64,000 bases of DNA, taken from CAWBRT01 sp963832365 (GTDB lineage Bacteria; Acidobacteriota; Terriglobia; Terriglobales; Acidobacteriaceae). Below the pieces are notes generated by a model that saw only the letters and a program-made list of their open reading frames with translations, searched no databases and was not told the origin of the DNA. The DNA is taken from positions 62,001-126,000 of the forward strand of contig CAWHUL010000027.1 of assembly GCA_963832365.1 (NCBI GenBank), given 5' to 3'. This document shows, piece by piece, positions 26,711 through 36,180 of this stretch. Each line of letters begins with the position of its first letter. Within the stretch, counting starts at the first letter, position 1. Both the position numbers and the translations under genes were made by a program.

Positions 26711-27733
26711 TTACTTCTTCCACCACGCGTAGTTGTGGACGTACGCTTCGATGTTTTCCTTGGTGATCAACGGCTTGTCCTGCGCCGAGGGGAACGGCAT
26801 GAAGTACTTGGCAGGCTTGGACCCGTCGTTGAGGTACTTCACCAGGAAGGCAGCAGCGGCGTATCCGCTGCCGTAGGGATCGGTGTTGTAGGTAACCGCT
26901 ATCTGGCCGTTCTGGATGGCCCTGCTGGCATCCTCGCTGCCGTCGAAACCGGCGACGATGATGCCTTCGTTCTGGCGTCCGGCGGCCTTGATGGCCATCA
27001 CGGCACCCATGGCTTCCTCATCATTGGCGCCGATCACCGCGTTTACCTTGGGAAATTTCTGCAGCAGATTTTCCATGGCCTGCATGGCAGCCATGCGCTG
27101 GAAGTGCGCTGGTTGCGAGGCGAGCACCTTGATCTGAGGGTATTTCTTCAGTACCTCCATGATGCCGGCCTGACGCTCACGGGCGTTCTCGGCCTGCGGC
27201 GGTCCTTCCAAAATGATCAGGTTGCCTTGGCCCTTCATTGCCTTAGCGACCCATTCGGCAACCACCACTCCGGTTTCCTTATAGTCAACGCCGGTGCGGA
27301 ACAGCACCTTGTTGCTGTTGGCCGGAGTCCCGATGGTCGCAACGGGAACGCCGGCGGCAACCGCCTTGTCAACGGCGGGTACAATGCCGTTCGAGTCGGA
27401 CGGATGGATGATCAGGGCATCAATCTTCTTCTGTAGCAGATCCTCAACGATGCGAACCTGCTCTTCAATGCTGTCTTGCTTTGCGGGTGCCAGGATAATT
27501 GCCTCGAACCCCATGTCCTGCCCCGCTCTCTTTACTCCCGCCAGCTGTTGCACCATATAAGGATTGGTCGAGTTCTTCACGATGCAGGCGATTTTGTAGC
27601 TCTTCTTTGCCTTTACCTGCGTCTTCACCTGCAGTCCCAACCCGCTTACCGGATAGTTGCCAGTCTTTACCTGCGCCGACACCAAAAAAGCCATTAGGAC
27701 AACCACCGCTACCACGATCGAGCTTCGCTTCAT
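26711..27733 (-). CDS. Periplasmic sugar-binding protein (RbsB/XylF-like), transporter 1
   Basis: 340 residues with an N-terminal signal (MKRSSIVVAVVVLMAFLVSA) and a type I periplasmic-binding fold: YKIACIVKNSTNPYMVQQLAGVKRAGQDMG, IDALIIHPSDSNGIVPAVDKAVAAGVPVATIGTP, VIGANDEEAMGAVMAIKAAG, GIIVAGFDGSEDASRAIQNGQIAVT. These place it in the Peripla_BP_4 group that serves CUT2 importers for pentoses, hexoses, tetritols and apiose. It is the first gene of the leftward transporter-RLP block, preceded by a 288-bp promoter-sized gap. Ligand not predictable from sequence. Confidence 0.88.
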   Translation of the reverse strand: MKRSSIVVAVVVLMAFLVSAQVKTGNYPVSGLGLQVKTQVKAKKSYKIACIVKNSTNPYMVQQLAGVKRAGQDMGFEAIILAPAKQDSIEEQVRIVEDLLQKKIDALIIHPSDSNGIVPAVDKAVAAGVPVATIGTPANSNKVLFRTGVDYKETGVVVAEWVAKAMKGQGNLIILEGPPQAENARERQAGIMEVLKKYPQIKVLASQPAHFQRMAAMQAMENLLQKFPKVNAVIGANDEEAMGAVMAIKAAGRQNEGIIVAGFDGSEDASRAIQNGQIAVTYNTDPYGSGYAAAAFLVKYLNDGSKPAKYFMPFPSAQDKPLITKENIEAYVHNYAWWKK

Positions 27734-28021
27734 CGCCTTGCTCTCCTTTCCATCTTTTCACTGCGCTGAAAGTTTACCTGTTGAGTTGTTAGTAAACTGC
27801 TGCACAACAAAATCAACCCACTCTTGTTGTGGCGGACACTTGCCAATAGACAAAATTGCGCCGGTGCGCGATTCCCTCGTACGTTATTTTGAGCAGCTGG
27901 TAAGTATAGACAATTCAGTAACGGATATATACAAAAAAAGTATGCCGCCGCACCGCGCAGTTTAGTGCTTCGACGCGTTTTTCAGCACCTTCCCGTGCCC
28001 TATCAGGAACTGATTACCACC
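27734..28021. promoter_or_regulatory. Promoter-sized gap ahead of transporter 1, with a repeated ATAGACAA motif
   Basis: 288 bp between UPF0261 copy 2 and the transporter-1 binding protein, both leftward. It is more AT-rich than its flanks and contains ATAGACAA twice, 60 bp apart (27846-27853 and 27906-27913). These could be regulator sites, for example for the GntR protein at 29279, but the motif is short and the link is a guess. Confidence 0.35.
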
Positions 28022-29263
28022 TCAAGAAGCTGCGCCGCCGCGTGTCAATGCCGTGGCTTTCAAATTCCACAGTTGCAGAAACAACTCAACCGTTGCAGCC
28101 GCGCATTCCGGATCGTTGATGTGGTAATCCAGTTCGAGCAAAGTCACTTCAGGGGAAAGCTCCTGTTGGAGCGTTTCCAGGAATCCCGTGTTTGCCTTCT
28201 CATCGTACAAAGTCATGCCCGGACGGTTCATCATGCTGAATCCGCGCTTGGGGACAACTACCGCGCGTGGCCCTTTGCCCTTGTTTAAGTGCTCGGCAAT
28301 GTAGTGCGCCACGTCGCACATCTCTTCCCGTGTGGTGCGGAAATGCGTATGCGTCGGGGTATGCCGGACATACGGGCGGTCGCGCAGCTCGGCAGGAATG
28401 GCGTTCCACTCATGCAAGCGTACGTCTGCGCAACCAGGCAGAACGATTTGCGGAATCCCGACTTCTCCGGCGGCAGTGAGACGGCCCGGCAGCGCCGGCA
28501 TCAGACCTTCATACAAAAGGTCCGTCAACTCGTGAGGCGAGTAGTCGATGACGCCTTGAATCGCCTCCTGTCGAATCAACTCTTCCATCGCCTGGCCGCC
28601 GATGCCGTTACAGTGGAACACGACAACTTCAAATCCTGCTTGCTCGAGCAGTTGCCTGGTCCGCGTGACTCCGGGTGTTGTCACTCCGGCCTGCGTAAGC
28701 GCCACCAGCGAACCTCTCTGTTGCTCGGAGATTTGCACCTCGGCCATGGCGATCACTGCGGCTGTAGCTTGGGCAATAATCTTGCGGGTAATAAAGTTGA
28801 GACCAGCAACGTCGGCGACAGAGTGGATGATCGTGAGATCCTTTGTGCCTACATAAGTCCCGAACGCGGTCTTTCCCGAAGCGACCGTCGATACCATCAC
28901 CTTGGGAACGCCGACCGGAAGAGTGCGCATGGCGGCCGTTGCAATCGCTGTGCCTTGCGCTCCGCCGATCGCGATGACGCCGTCCAGAGCTTTCTCTGCG
29001 TACATCCGGCTAACTATACTGACCAAGCCGTGAGTCATTCGCTGTTGTATCTGGGCCTTATCTTTCCGCGCGAGCAACTGTTCGAGGCTCTCGCCGGCGG
29101 CGTCGGCGATCTCTTGCCTCGATACGTCGGCGTGAATCGCGGGGCTGCCAGAAGAGCCCGGGTCTATAACGATAGCCTGGTGGCCTCTCCTGGCAATCTC
29201 GCTTCGAATGAACCCGGCTTCTTCGCCCTTGGTATCGAGTGTGGCAATCACGGCGATTTTCAT
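28022..29263 (-). CDS. UPF0261 / Tm-1-like ATP-binding family protein, copy 2
   Basis: 413 residues from the ATG at 29261-29263; a GTG two codons earlier is possible. It is the same family as the protein at 20795: KIAVIATLDTKGEEAGFIRSEI, IDPGSSGSPAIHADVSRQE, AIGGAQGTAIATAAMRTLPVGVPKVMVSTVASGK, SVADVAGLNFITRKI, VFHCNGIGGQAMEELI, LPGCADVRLHEW, VVPKRGFSMM. The two copies are clearly diverged, so they are an old duplication or separate acquisitions, and each is linked to its own RbsABC system. It lies 15 bp downstream of the GntR gene. Confidence 0.85.
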   Translation of the reverse strand: MKIAVIATLDTKGEEAGFIRSEIARRGHQAIVIDPGSSGSPAIHADVSRQEIADAAGESLEQLLARKDKAQIQQRMTHGLVSIVSRMYAEKALDGVIAIGGAQGTAIATAAMRTLPVGVPKVMVSTVASGKTAFGTYVGTKDLTIIHSVADVAGLNFITRKIIAQATAAVIAMAEVQISEQQRGSLVALTQAGVTTPGVTRTRQLLEQAGFEVVVFHCNGIGGQAMEELIRQEAIQGVIDYSPHELTDLLYEGLMPALPGRLTAAGEVGIPQIVLPGCADVRLHEWNAIPAELRDRPYVRHTPTHTHFRTTREEMCDVAHYIAEHLNKGKGPRAVVVPKRGFSMMNRPGMTLYDEKANTGFLETLQQELSPEVTLLELDYHINDPECAAATVELFLQLWNLKATALTRGGAAS

Positions 29264-29278
29264 AGTCACCTGCAGCCG

Positions 29279-29947
29279 TCAGTGCTGGTCACTCCGGTTG
29301 GCTCGCAGAAGCCATTCCAGCGTGCTCTGGTAATGTTTAGTGACGATTTGCTCCGCCTGCTCGGCGTCGCGCTGCTTGAAAGCGAAAATAATCTGCCGGT
29401 GCTCGCGAACGATCTCATCAAGCCTGCCGGGCAACTTGAGGCTGGAGTAGCGATAGCTTCTGGAAGAGTCGTAGAGCGATCGCAACATCCCGATCAGTCG
29501 CTGTGAATTCGTACTCTCCCAAATAATGGAGTGAAACTTCAGATTCAACTGTTCGAAGTCGTCCTCATCGTTCGCATGGCTGAGTTCCTCAATGCTACGA
29601 TTCAGCCGTTCCATTTCCTCCAGTGCGCCGTTGGTGATATTGGCGCATGTCAGACGCGCGGCTAAGCCCTCCAGAACAACGCGGATACGGAACACATCGC
29701 AGAGATCTTCCCGCGACGAATCTCTTACCACCGCTCCCTTGTGGGGTATCAGCCGAATAAGCCCTGTTGCGGCTTCCAGGCGTTGCAGCGCCTCTCGTAC
29801 CGGCATTCTGCTCACATTGAGCTCAGAGCTTATGTCGTTCGTGACCAGCCGCTGGCCGGGCCGATATTGCCCCTTCAGGACCCGTTCCTTGATCGTCTCG
29901 TAGACGATCTCCTGCATCGTTCGATAGCGATTGGAGACATCCGACAT
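29279..29947 (-). CDS. GntR-family regulator, FadR/FCD subfamily, copy 2
   Basis: 222 residues. The winged helix is at about residues 12-75 (VYETIKERVLKGQYRPGQRL, then ISSELNVSRMPVREALQRLEAATGLI); the FCD domain is at about 82-215 (DVFRIRVVLEGLAARLTC, LNLKFHSIIWES, IVREHRQIIFAFKQRD), with the His/Asp pattern of its metal site. It is shorter and unlike the regulator at 8109. It sits between a cupin gene and UPF0261 copy 2, so it probably controls the leftward genes and senses one of their intermediates. Confidence 0.87.
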   Translation of the reverse strand: MSDVSNRYRTMQEIVYETIKERVLKGQYRPGQRLVTNDISSELNVSRMPVREALQRLEAATGLIRLIPHKGAVVRDSSREDLCDVFRIRVVLEGLAARLTCANITNGALEEMERLNRSIEELSHANDEDDFEQLNLKFHSIIWESTNSQRLIGMLRSLYDSSRSYRYSSLKLPGRLDEIVREHRQIIFAFKQRDAEQAEQIVTKHYQSTLEWLLRANRSDQH

Positions 29948-29976
29948 CCGCTTTCCCTCTCTCCTGCAAAGATGTT

Positions 29977-30324
29977 CTACTGCTCGGGCGGTGGTGCGGT
30001 CACTGCGATGTACGTCGCCTCTTCCTCACCCCGGTTGATCACCATGTGCGGTTCCCCGGCCGGGATATACAGACTCTGTCCCGGCCCCGCAGTGAATTCG
30101 TTCTTGGCCTGGTCGATGGCGGTGAGCTGCCCTCCTACTACATAGAACACATGCTCGGAGTGCGGGTGAGTGTGGATGATGCTGGAAGCGCCCTTCAGGT
30201 ACTTCCCAAGCTTTACGTCGCACGACTTAGCGCCCACGGTCTTGCCCGCGATTTCCCGCGAAGTCACCCCGGTGTGGTCAGGAGTTACGACAACCGGATT
30301 CTTCTTCGGATCGATCAACTTCAT
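29977..30324 (-). CDS. Small cupin-domain protein
   Basis: 115 residues from the ATG at 30322-30324, preceded by AAGGAG; a longer upstream frame has no ribosome site. A single cupin barrel has motif 1 IHTHPHSEHVFYVVGGQ (two His and Glu metal ligands) and motif 2 GQSLYIPAGEPHMVIN (third His). Stand-alone cupins in sugar operons act as isomerases, mutarotases or ligand-binding proteins; no specific reaction can be assigned. It is 66 bp downstream of the transporter-2 binding protein and 29 bp upstream of the GntR gene. Confidence 0.82.
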   Translation of the reverse strand: MKLIDPKKNPVVVTPDHTGVTSREIAGKTVGAKSCDVKLGKYLKGASSIIHTHPHSEHVFYVVGGQLTAIDQAKNEFTAGPGQSLYIPAGEPHMVINRGEEEATYIAVTAPPPEQ

Positions 30325-30390
30325 GCGTGTCTCCTTGGAGCCAGGACCGGGAACATGTTGCGCGTAAGCCCGGTCCCGCATAAGTGCCGT

Positions 30391-31431
30391 TTAGCGATGT
30401 CTTAAAACATCCGGAGATTCGTCGTACTTGGCAACCTCGGCCGGAACGACGACATTGATTGGGGTAAGAATCGTGCGCGGCACCGGCTTGCCATTTAGCG
30501 CCATGACGCAGGCGCCTACGGACCAATAAGCCTGCTCGTAAACGCTTTGAGAAACGGTAAAAGCGAGTTTATGTTCCTTCAGCGCCGCCACCGTGGGAGC
30601 GTTGACATCGAAGCTGCCAATGACAACCTTGCCCTGCCGTCCCGACGCGGCTATAGCTTCGGCAGCCCCTTCTCCCATGTTGCCGCCGACGCTGACGATC
30701 CCATTCAGGTCCGGCCAGCTCTGGAGCGTGTCCTCGGTAATCTGGCGGCCCTCATCGAATTGCCAGTGAGCGGAGATCGACTTGTAGCGAATTGCAGGAT
30801 AGTTCTTGCCGACGAAGTCTTTGATACCTTTCACTCGATCGTCAGAGGTCTGCTGTCCCGGCACGCCTTCCAGAATCAAAAGCTTGCCCTTGCCTCCCAT
30901 CCTCTCGCCGACCGCCTTACCGATCACCTGTCCGGCTTCGTAGCTATCGACGCCAACGAAGGAAAGATAGTCGTCTCCCGCGCCCAAGGTATTGTCATAG
31001 ACTACGGGAATACCTTTCTTCGTTAGCGAAGCTACCGGTCCCTGGACGGCCTGCGAGTTGGCCGGAGCCAACACTACGCAATCGACTCCCTTGGTCGCTA
31101 AGTCTTCCAGAATTCTCTTCTGCTCTTCGACGTTGTCGGCCTTCGCCGGAGCGTACTGTAGGATGTTCACGCCCATTGCTTGCCCCGCCTTGCCCGCGGC
31201 AATCAGATGCGACTCCCACACCGGGATTGCCTGTGACTTAACGACGATAGCAATGTTGTACTTACGGGCTGCCTTAATGCTTGCGTTGAAGTTTCTTACT
31301 GGTACGCCGGACGTGCCTTTCATAGTTACTTTTACAACCTTCGCATTTGTGTCCGCGGCAACGGCCGGGAGGACACCGATAACCATGGCTATCGCCAGTA
31401 CCCCTAGGGCGGAACAAAGTTTCTTATTCAT
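30391..31431 (-). CDS. Periplasmic sugar-binding protein, transporter 2
   Basis: 346 residues from the ATG at 31429-31431, which follows GGAGGAAGAA; 13 earlier codons are open but lack a ribosome site. Signal peptide LGVLAIAMVIGVLPAVAA. Type I binding fold: YNIAIVVKSQAIPVWESHLIAAGKAGQAMG, VDCVVLAPANSQAVQGPVASLTKKGIPVVYDN, KLLILEGVPGQQTSDDRVKGI, GIVSVGGNMGEGAAEAIAASG, VVIGSFDVNAPTVAALKEHKLAFTVSQ. It is only distantly similar to the transporter-1 binding protein, so different ligands are likely. Here the binding protein follows the permeases, the reverse of transporter 1. Confidence 0.88.
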   Translation of the reverse strand: MNKKLCSALGVLAIAMVIGVLPAVAADTNAKVVKVTMKGTSGVPVRNFNASIKAARKYNIAIVVKSQAIPVWESHLIAAGKAGQAMGVNILQYAPAKADNVEEQKRILEDLATKGVDCVVLAPANSQAVQGPVASLTKKGIPVVYDNTLGAGDDYLSFVGVDSYEAGQVIGKAVGERMGGKGKLLILEGVPGQQTSDDRVKGIKDFVGKNYPAIRYKSISAHWQFDEGRQITEDTLQSWPDLNGIVSVGGNMGEGAAEAIAASGRQGKVVIGSFDVNAPTVAALKEHKLAFTVSQSVYEQAYWSVGACVMALNGKPVPRTILTPINVVVPAEVAKYDESPDVLRHR

Positions 31432-31484
31432 TTCTTCCTCCAAATTGGATGTTAGTAAAGAGCTTTTCAAGGCATCTATGTTAG

Positions 31485-32450
31485 TCAGGCCCTTTGCCGC
31501 CTTAGTCCTTGGTCGGCGAGGACCGCCGCGATAATCAGCAATCCCACAACAAGAGATTTCCAGATTGCCGGAACAGCCAGGATATTCATGCCGTTATGGA
31601 TTGATGCCATAATCAACGCGGCTACCAGCGTACCCAAAAGGTTACCTTGGCCGCCAGCAAGACTTGTCCCGCCCATTACCACCACGGCCAGCACCGGCAA
31701 CAAGTAATTGTCGCCGATTCGCGCCTCTGCGCCGTTGGTATACGCTATCAGCACAACTCCGGCCAACGCTGCCAGGAAACCGCTGATGACGTAAGCGGTA
31801 ATCACAATCCTGTCGACCTTGACACCAGACATTCTTGCCATTTCAATGTTCGCTCCCGTGGCAAAGAAACGGCGTCCTAATGTAGTGTGATAGAGAACAA
31901 AGTATCCAACGATGAATACAATTAACATGACGATAATGGGCATTGGGATGCCAAACAGATGGCCGTTTCCAATCACGCGAAACGCCGGCGGAAAACCATA
32001 GACGACGTTGCCCCGCAGGATCAAGTAGGCAAAGCCGAATAGCACCCATAGCATGCCATAGGTTGCAATGAAGGGCGGTAGGCCCAAGTAGGTGATCAAC
32101 AGGCCGTTGACGAACCCCAAAAACGCTCCGGCGAGTAACGCGGTGAGGATTGCCGCCGGAACACTATACCCATAGCTCTTCATCATGATCGCTGCCAGCA
32201 CGCTGGTAAGTGACAGCACCGAACCTACCGATAAGTCCACGTCTTTCGCGGTCAGCGTGATGGTTTGGCCGACAGCAATGATGATGAGAATGCTTGCGTT
32301 TCGCACAATATTCAACAAGTTATTCCCATTCAGGAAGACAAACCCATATTCGTCGGAACGGGTCAGAATTGCCAAGGTGATACAGACAACAATCAACACG
32401 ATGAACCGCGCCCCGGTAAAGAGTGTTGTCGAAGCTTTTGCTGCAATCAT
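31485..32450 (-). CDS. RbsC-type sugar ABC permease, transporter 2
   Basis: 321 residues, about ten membrane helices. Signature: ILIIIAVGQTITLTAKDVDLSVGSVLSL, LPPFIATYGMLWVLFGFAYLI, GRRFFATGANIEMARMSGV, AVVVMGGTSLAGGQGNLLGTLVAALI. The stretch TAKDVDLSVG replaces the usual TGGIDLSVG. It overlaps the second permease by four bases. Confidence 0.9.
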   Translation of the reverse strand: MIAAKASTTLFTGARFIVLIVVCITLAILTRSDEYGFVFLNGNNLLNIVRNASILIIIAVGQTITLTAKDVDLSVGSVLSLTSVLAAIMMKSYGYSVPAAILTALLAGAFLGFVNGLLITYLGLPPFIATYGMLWVLFGFAYLILRGNVVYGFPPAFRVIGNGHLFGIPMPIIVMLIVFIVGYFVLYHTTLGRRFFATGANIEMARMSGVKVDRIVITAYVISGFLAALAGVVLIAYTNGAEARIGDNYLLPVLAVVVMGGTSLAGGQGNLLGTLVAALIMASIHNGMNILAVPAIWKSLVVGLLIIAAVLADQGLRRQRA

Positions 32451-33436
32451 CTGACCCCTTCCCGCCAGCGCGCGTGGATGATCTCAAATACAATCGCAAG
32501 AATAACGATGGTACCCATCAGCGCGGGCTGCCATAGCGAAGGAACACCGCTCACGTTCAGTCCGTTACGGGCAACACCGATCAGCAGGACTCCGAGAACT
32601 GTTCCCGCGATGCCGCCCTTTCCTTTCGCAAAACTGGTGCCTCCCAAAATCGCTGCGGCAATGGCATCGAATTCCCAGCCGATGCCTACGATTGAGTCGG
32701 CCGCTTCCAGGCGGGACGCCAGCACCACGCCGCTAATTCCTGAAAGAATACCGGCCACAACATACACCATCCACTTCCAATAAATAATATTGATGCCGGA
32801 CAGGCGAGCGCCCTGTTCATTGCCGCCGATCGAAATGATGTAACGGCCAAATGGCATGTGATAGAGGACTATCCATACTATTCCGAACACAACCAGTGCG
32901 ATAAAGGTGGGCATCGATAGGTATTGCATCAGCGGTAGGTGGATAGACTTGTCCAGTGTTTCCCCGAAGAAGGAATACACCGGGTTGTGGATGTAAATGG
33001 CGGTACTTTCGGCAAGTACAAGCGACAACGATCCACCTACTCCCATCATGCCCAAGCTGGCGATAAAAGGCGGCAGCTTCCCGATGGACACCAATCCGCC
33101 GGTAATCGCCCCCATAAGCGCTCCTGTCAATAACCCGATCGATACTCCCGCAACCATGGCTGCTGCGTTCGATGAGCCTGAATCCATCAGTCTCTGCATG
33201 ACGCGCGCGCATGTTACACCCGAAAGTGTCAGGACAGCACCCGCCGAGAGGTCGATCCCCTCACTGAGAAGCACCAGCGTTGCCCCTAGAGCCAGAATCA
33301 ACAATATCGAGTTTTGCTGAATGATATTGACGATATTGTCTACCGTAAGATACCTGCCTGAGACAATGGTAAAGATAGACATCATCAAAACGATGACCCA
33401 TACCGCAGACGGAACTCTTATGAGAGACGAGCGCAT
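32447..33436 (-). CDS. RbsC-type sugar ABC permease, transporter 2, second subunit
   Basis: About 329 residues from an ATG at 33434-33436 with AGGA close upstream; the frame stays open to a GTG at 33484, so the exact start is uncertain. Ten or so membrane helices. Signature: LLILALGATLVLLSEGIDLSAGAVLTLSG, LPPFIASLGMMGVGGSLSLVLAES, GRYIISIGGNEQGARLSGI, DAIAAAILGGTSFAKGKGGIAGTVLG. A longer periplasmic loop (YSFFGETLDKSIHLPLMQYL) distinguishes it from the other permeases here. Confidence 0.88.
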   Translation of the reverse strand: MRSSLIRVPSAVWVIVLMMSIFTIVSGRYLTVDNIVNIIQQNSILLILALGATLVLLSEGIDLSAGAVLTLSGVTCARVMQRLMDSGSSNAAAMVAGVSIGLLTGALMGAITGGLVSIGKLPPFIASLGMMGVGGSLSLVLAESTAIYIHNPVYSFFGETLDKSIHLPLMQYLSMPTFIALVVFGIVWIVLYHMPFGRYIISIGGNEQGARLSGINIIYWKWMVYVVAGILSGISGVVLASRLEAADSIVGIGWEFDAIAAAILGGTSFAKGKGGIAGTVLGVLLIGVARNGLNVSGVPSLWQPALMGTIVILAIVFEIIHARWREGVR

Positions 33437-33513
33437 TGTCCTAGCTTCCATGTTCATGAAAGAATGGTTCCAATTGCTGAACACCCAAATAGTGTGCTCG
33501 CTCGCAAGTATCC

Positions 33514-35055
33514 TTAGATACTCTGCGTCCTTGCCATCCCAGGCTGTTCGTTTTGGCGTTTCACTTCATCTGCACCCATGGCATATTCAATGATCCGTTC
33601 CTGCGTTGCCTCTGCATGAGTTAACTCCGAGACAATTCGCCCTTGGCGCATGACATAGATACGATCGCTCATACCTATAACCTCGGGGAGCTCGGAAGAA
33701 ATCATCAGGATGGCAGCGCCCTCTTGAACCAAGCCAGCCATCAATGCGTAAATTTCACTCTTAGCCCCGACGTCAATACCCCGCGTCGGCTCGTCGAAAA
33801 TAAAGATGTTCGCCTTGGTACACAACCATTTTGCAACAACTACTTTCTGCTGGTTACCGCCCGAAAGATACTGGGCGAGCCGTGATACAGAAGGCGTAGC
33901 AATGCGGAGCTTCTCCACATACGTTAGGGCAGCGTCCTTTTCTTTCGTCTTGCTAACATACATTCTCGGAAATAAATGCTTGAGGCTTGCTATAACTACG
34001 TTTTCCGCCACCGACAGAATTAATGCCAAGCCTTGATTTTTCCTATCCTCCGGTATTAGGCTAACGCCCCGCTTAACCATGTCGGACACGGAAAAATCAG
34101 CGATTTCTTCACCAAAGAGGTAAATCTTGCCGCTGTCATATTTATCCACCCCGAAGATGGCTCGTGCTAGGTCGGTTCGGCCTGAGCCGACAAGCCCGGC
34201 AAGACCCACTATCTCACCGCTTTTTAAAGTCAGGTTAATGTCCCGCAGCCGTCTGCCTTTACAAAGGTTTTCTACCCGCAGGCATTCTGTGCCGGGGGGT
34301 TCATGGTTGCGATGAAATACCTCAGTCACCGAATGGCCCACCATCATGCCGACTAACTCATCGACAGTCACTTCACGAACCACCTTGGTTCCGACAAACT
34401 TACCGTCGCGGAGCACCGTGACCCGATCGCCAACTTGGTCTAGCTCCTGCAGTCGGTGCGAAATATAAATGATTCCTATTCCCTTGCTGTTGAGCTGGTG
34501 AATCGTCGCAAAGAGCTGTTCTGTTTCGCGCTCGGAAAGGGCGGACGTCGGTTCGTCCATGATAAGAATCTTTGACTGGATCGAAAGGGCCTTGGCAACT
34601 TCGACCATCTGCTGCTCGGCCGTGGTCAGATTCGCGATCAGGGTGTGGGTATCCACATTCATATTCAGGCTGCCGAGCAATGCTGCCGCATCGCCATGCA
34701 TCTTCCTATGATCGATCAACCCATACCTTCTTGGAAAGCGGCCCAGAAAAATGTTTTGTGCCACATTCATGTAGGGAATCAGGTTGAATTCCTGATAGAT
34801 GATATTCACTCCCATGCGCTGGGCCACGCGGGGATCGAACACCTTTACCTTTTGTCCATCGATATAGACTTCACCCTGGTCAGGTGCATAAGCGCCGGAG
34901 AGAACCTTCATGAGGGTAGATTTGCCGGCGCCGTTCTCACCCAGCAGGATATGGGTCTCCCCGGCTTTCAGCTCAAAATCCACTTTGTCCAAGGCAAGCA
35001 CACCAGGGAAGACCTTGGTGATGCCTCGCGCCTCCATAATTGTCCGCTCACCCAT
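33514..35055 (-). CDS. RbsA-type double ATP-binding protein, transporter 2
   Basis: 513 residues from the ATG at 35053-35055, which follows AGGAG; 12 earlier codons are open. Domain 1: Walker A GENGAGKST (39-47), signature-like TTAEQQMVEVAKAL, Walker B ILIMDEPTSAL. Domain 2: GLVGSGRTDLARAIFG, LSGGNQQKVVVAKWL, IFIFDEPTRGIDVG. The organisation is the same as transporter 1. It is 39 bp downstream of the dehydrogenase gene, indicating one transcription unit with it. Confidence 0.92.
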   Translation of the reverse strand: MGERTIMEARGITKVFPGVLALDKVDFELKAGETHILLGENGAGKSTLMKVLSGAYAPDQGEVYIDGQKVKVFDPRVAQRMGVNIIYQEFNLIPYMNVAQNIFLGRFPRRYGLIDHRKMHGDAAALLGSLNMNVDTHTLIANLTTAEQQMVEVAKALSIQSKILIMDEPTSALSERETEQLFATIHQLNSKGIGIIYISHRLQELDQVGDRVTVLRDGKFVGTKVVREVTVDELVGMMVGHSVTEVFHRNHEPPGTECLRVENLCKGRRLRDINLTLKSGEIVGLAGLVGSGRTDLARAIFGVDKYDSGKIYLFGEEIADFSVSDMVKRGVSLIPEDRKNQGLALILSVAENVVIASLKHLFPRMYVSKTKEKDAALTYVEKLRIATPSVSRLAQYLSGGNQQKVVVAKWLCTKANIFIFDEPTRGIDVGAKSEIYALMAGLVQEGAAILMISSELPEVIGMSDRIYVMRQGRIVSELTHAEATQERIIEYAMGADEVKRQNEQPGMARTQSI

Positions 35056-35094
35056 TTCATTCTCCTGCCGGGCCGTTAAAGGCATATCCACAAG

Positions 35095-36180
35095 CTATTC
35101 CTGATTGGGGTGAACAATTACTTTTATCGCGCCTCCCCGGCGCTGCATAAAGGTGTCAAAGGCTTCGCCAATTTGTTCGAGAGGGAAGTGATGCGTGATC
35201 AGCGGTCTTGCGCGAATCTTTCCGGCGCCGAAAAGCGCAAGGCTGCGAGCACAATCACCCATACCTTCTCCCCTCACCCCGGCAGCGCGCATATCGCTCA
35301 ACACGAACTTCCTCATATCGATTGTCATAGGTTCGTGGGAGTCGCCAATCAGGGAGAGTCGCCCGCCGCGCATCGCCATGTCGATGGACTGCTGTACCGC
35401 GCTATTTCCGCCGGAGCATTCCACCACCAGGTCCGCACCAACCCCATCAGTCTCAGCCATCACAACCCTGACAGGATCTTCCTTGTCCGCATCTACTACG
35501 ACATCGGCGCCCACTTCTTTCCCTGCATTGAGCCGGCTGTCGCGTTTGCCGCAAAGAATGACTTTCTGGGCGCCAAGGGCCTTTACCAACTGCACGGCCA
35601 TCAAGCCGATTGGGCCGGCACCCAGGACAGCCACGGTCTCGCCGCCCAGCAAGCCGCCCACATTATCCAGGGCGAAATGAACACAGGCGGCGGTTGTGAC
35701 CAGCGATGCTTCTTCAAAGGATATGTTGTCGGGTATCGTGTAAAGCGTGCTGATGTGGTTCACCACGTACTGGGCGTAGCCGCCATTGGTGGTAAAGCCA
35801 TAATGGCGGTGGCCGGTTTCAGGCTTCCCGTAATTCATGCATATGGTGTATCGGCCCTTTTTGCAGTTTTTGCAATAACCGCAGCCCTTGTGCGTTTCAA
35901 TAGCTACGCGGTCACCCACCGTGAAATTGAGTACGTTGGAACCTATAGCTACAATCCGACCGCTGTACTCATGACCCGGGATGAACGTGCCATAAGGCGG
36001 AAGTGCTTGCCATCCCTTGTACACGACCGTAGGGTCCGACCCGCAGATTGCGCATGCCATGACCTTGATCAGGACTTCGAAAGGACCGGGTTCCGGAACT
36101 GGCCAATCCTGCACGCACAATTGCCCCTTGCCCTGCAGAACGGCGGCTCTCATTGTCTTTGGGATCGACACATCGCTCAT
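35095..36180 (-). CDS. Zinc-dependent medium-chain dehydrogenase (polyol/threonine dehydrogenase type)
   Basis: 361 residues. Catalytic zinc site: Cys46 in CAICGSD and His70-Glu71 in GHEYSG. Structural zinc: Cys100, 103, 106 and 114 (GCGYCKNCKKGRYTIC). Rossmann motif: AVLGAGPIGLMAVQ. The arrangement is that of sorbitol/threonine/tetritol dehydrogenases, which oxidise a secondary alcohol of a polyol with NAD. Position just upstream of a sugar importer suggests it performs the first oxidation of the imported compound, for example a tetritol or aldose to a ketose or sugar acid. Substrate is inferred. Confidence 0.87.
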   Translation of the reverse strand: MSDVSIPKTMRAAVLQGKGQLCVQDWPVPEPGPFEVLIKVMACAICGSDPTVVYKGWQALPPYGTFIPGHEYSGRIVAIGSNVLNFTVGDRVAIETHKGCGYCKNCKKGRYTICMNYGKPETGHRHYGFTTNGGYAQYVVNHISTLYTIPDNISFEEASLVTTAACVHFALDNVGGLLGGETVAVLGAGPIGLMAVQLVKALGAQKVILCGKRDSRLNAGKEVGADVVVDADKEDPVRVVMAETDGVGADLVVECSGGNSAVQQSIDMAMRGGRLSLIGDSHEPMTIDMRKFVLSDMRAAGVRGEGMGDCARSLALFGAGKIRARPLITHHFPLEQIGEAFDTFMQRRGGAIKVIVHPNQE

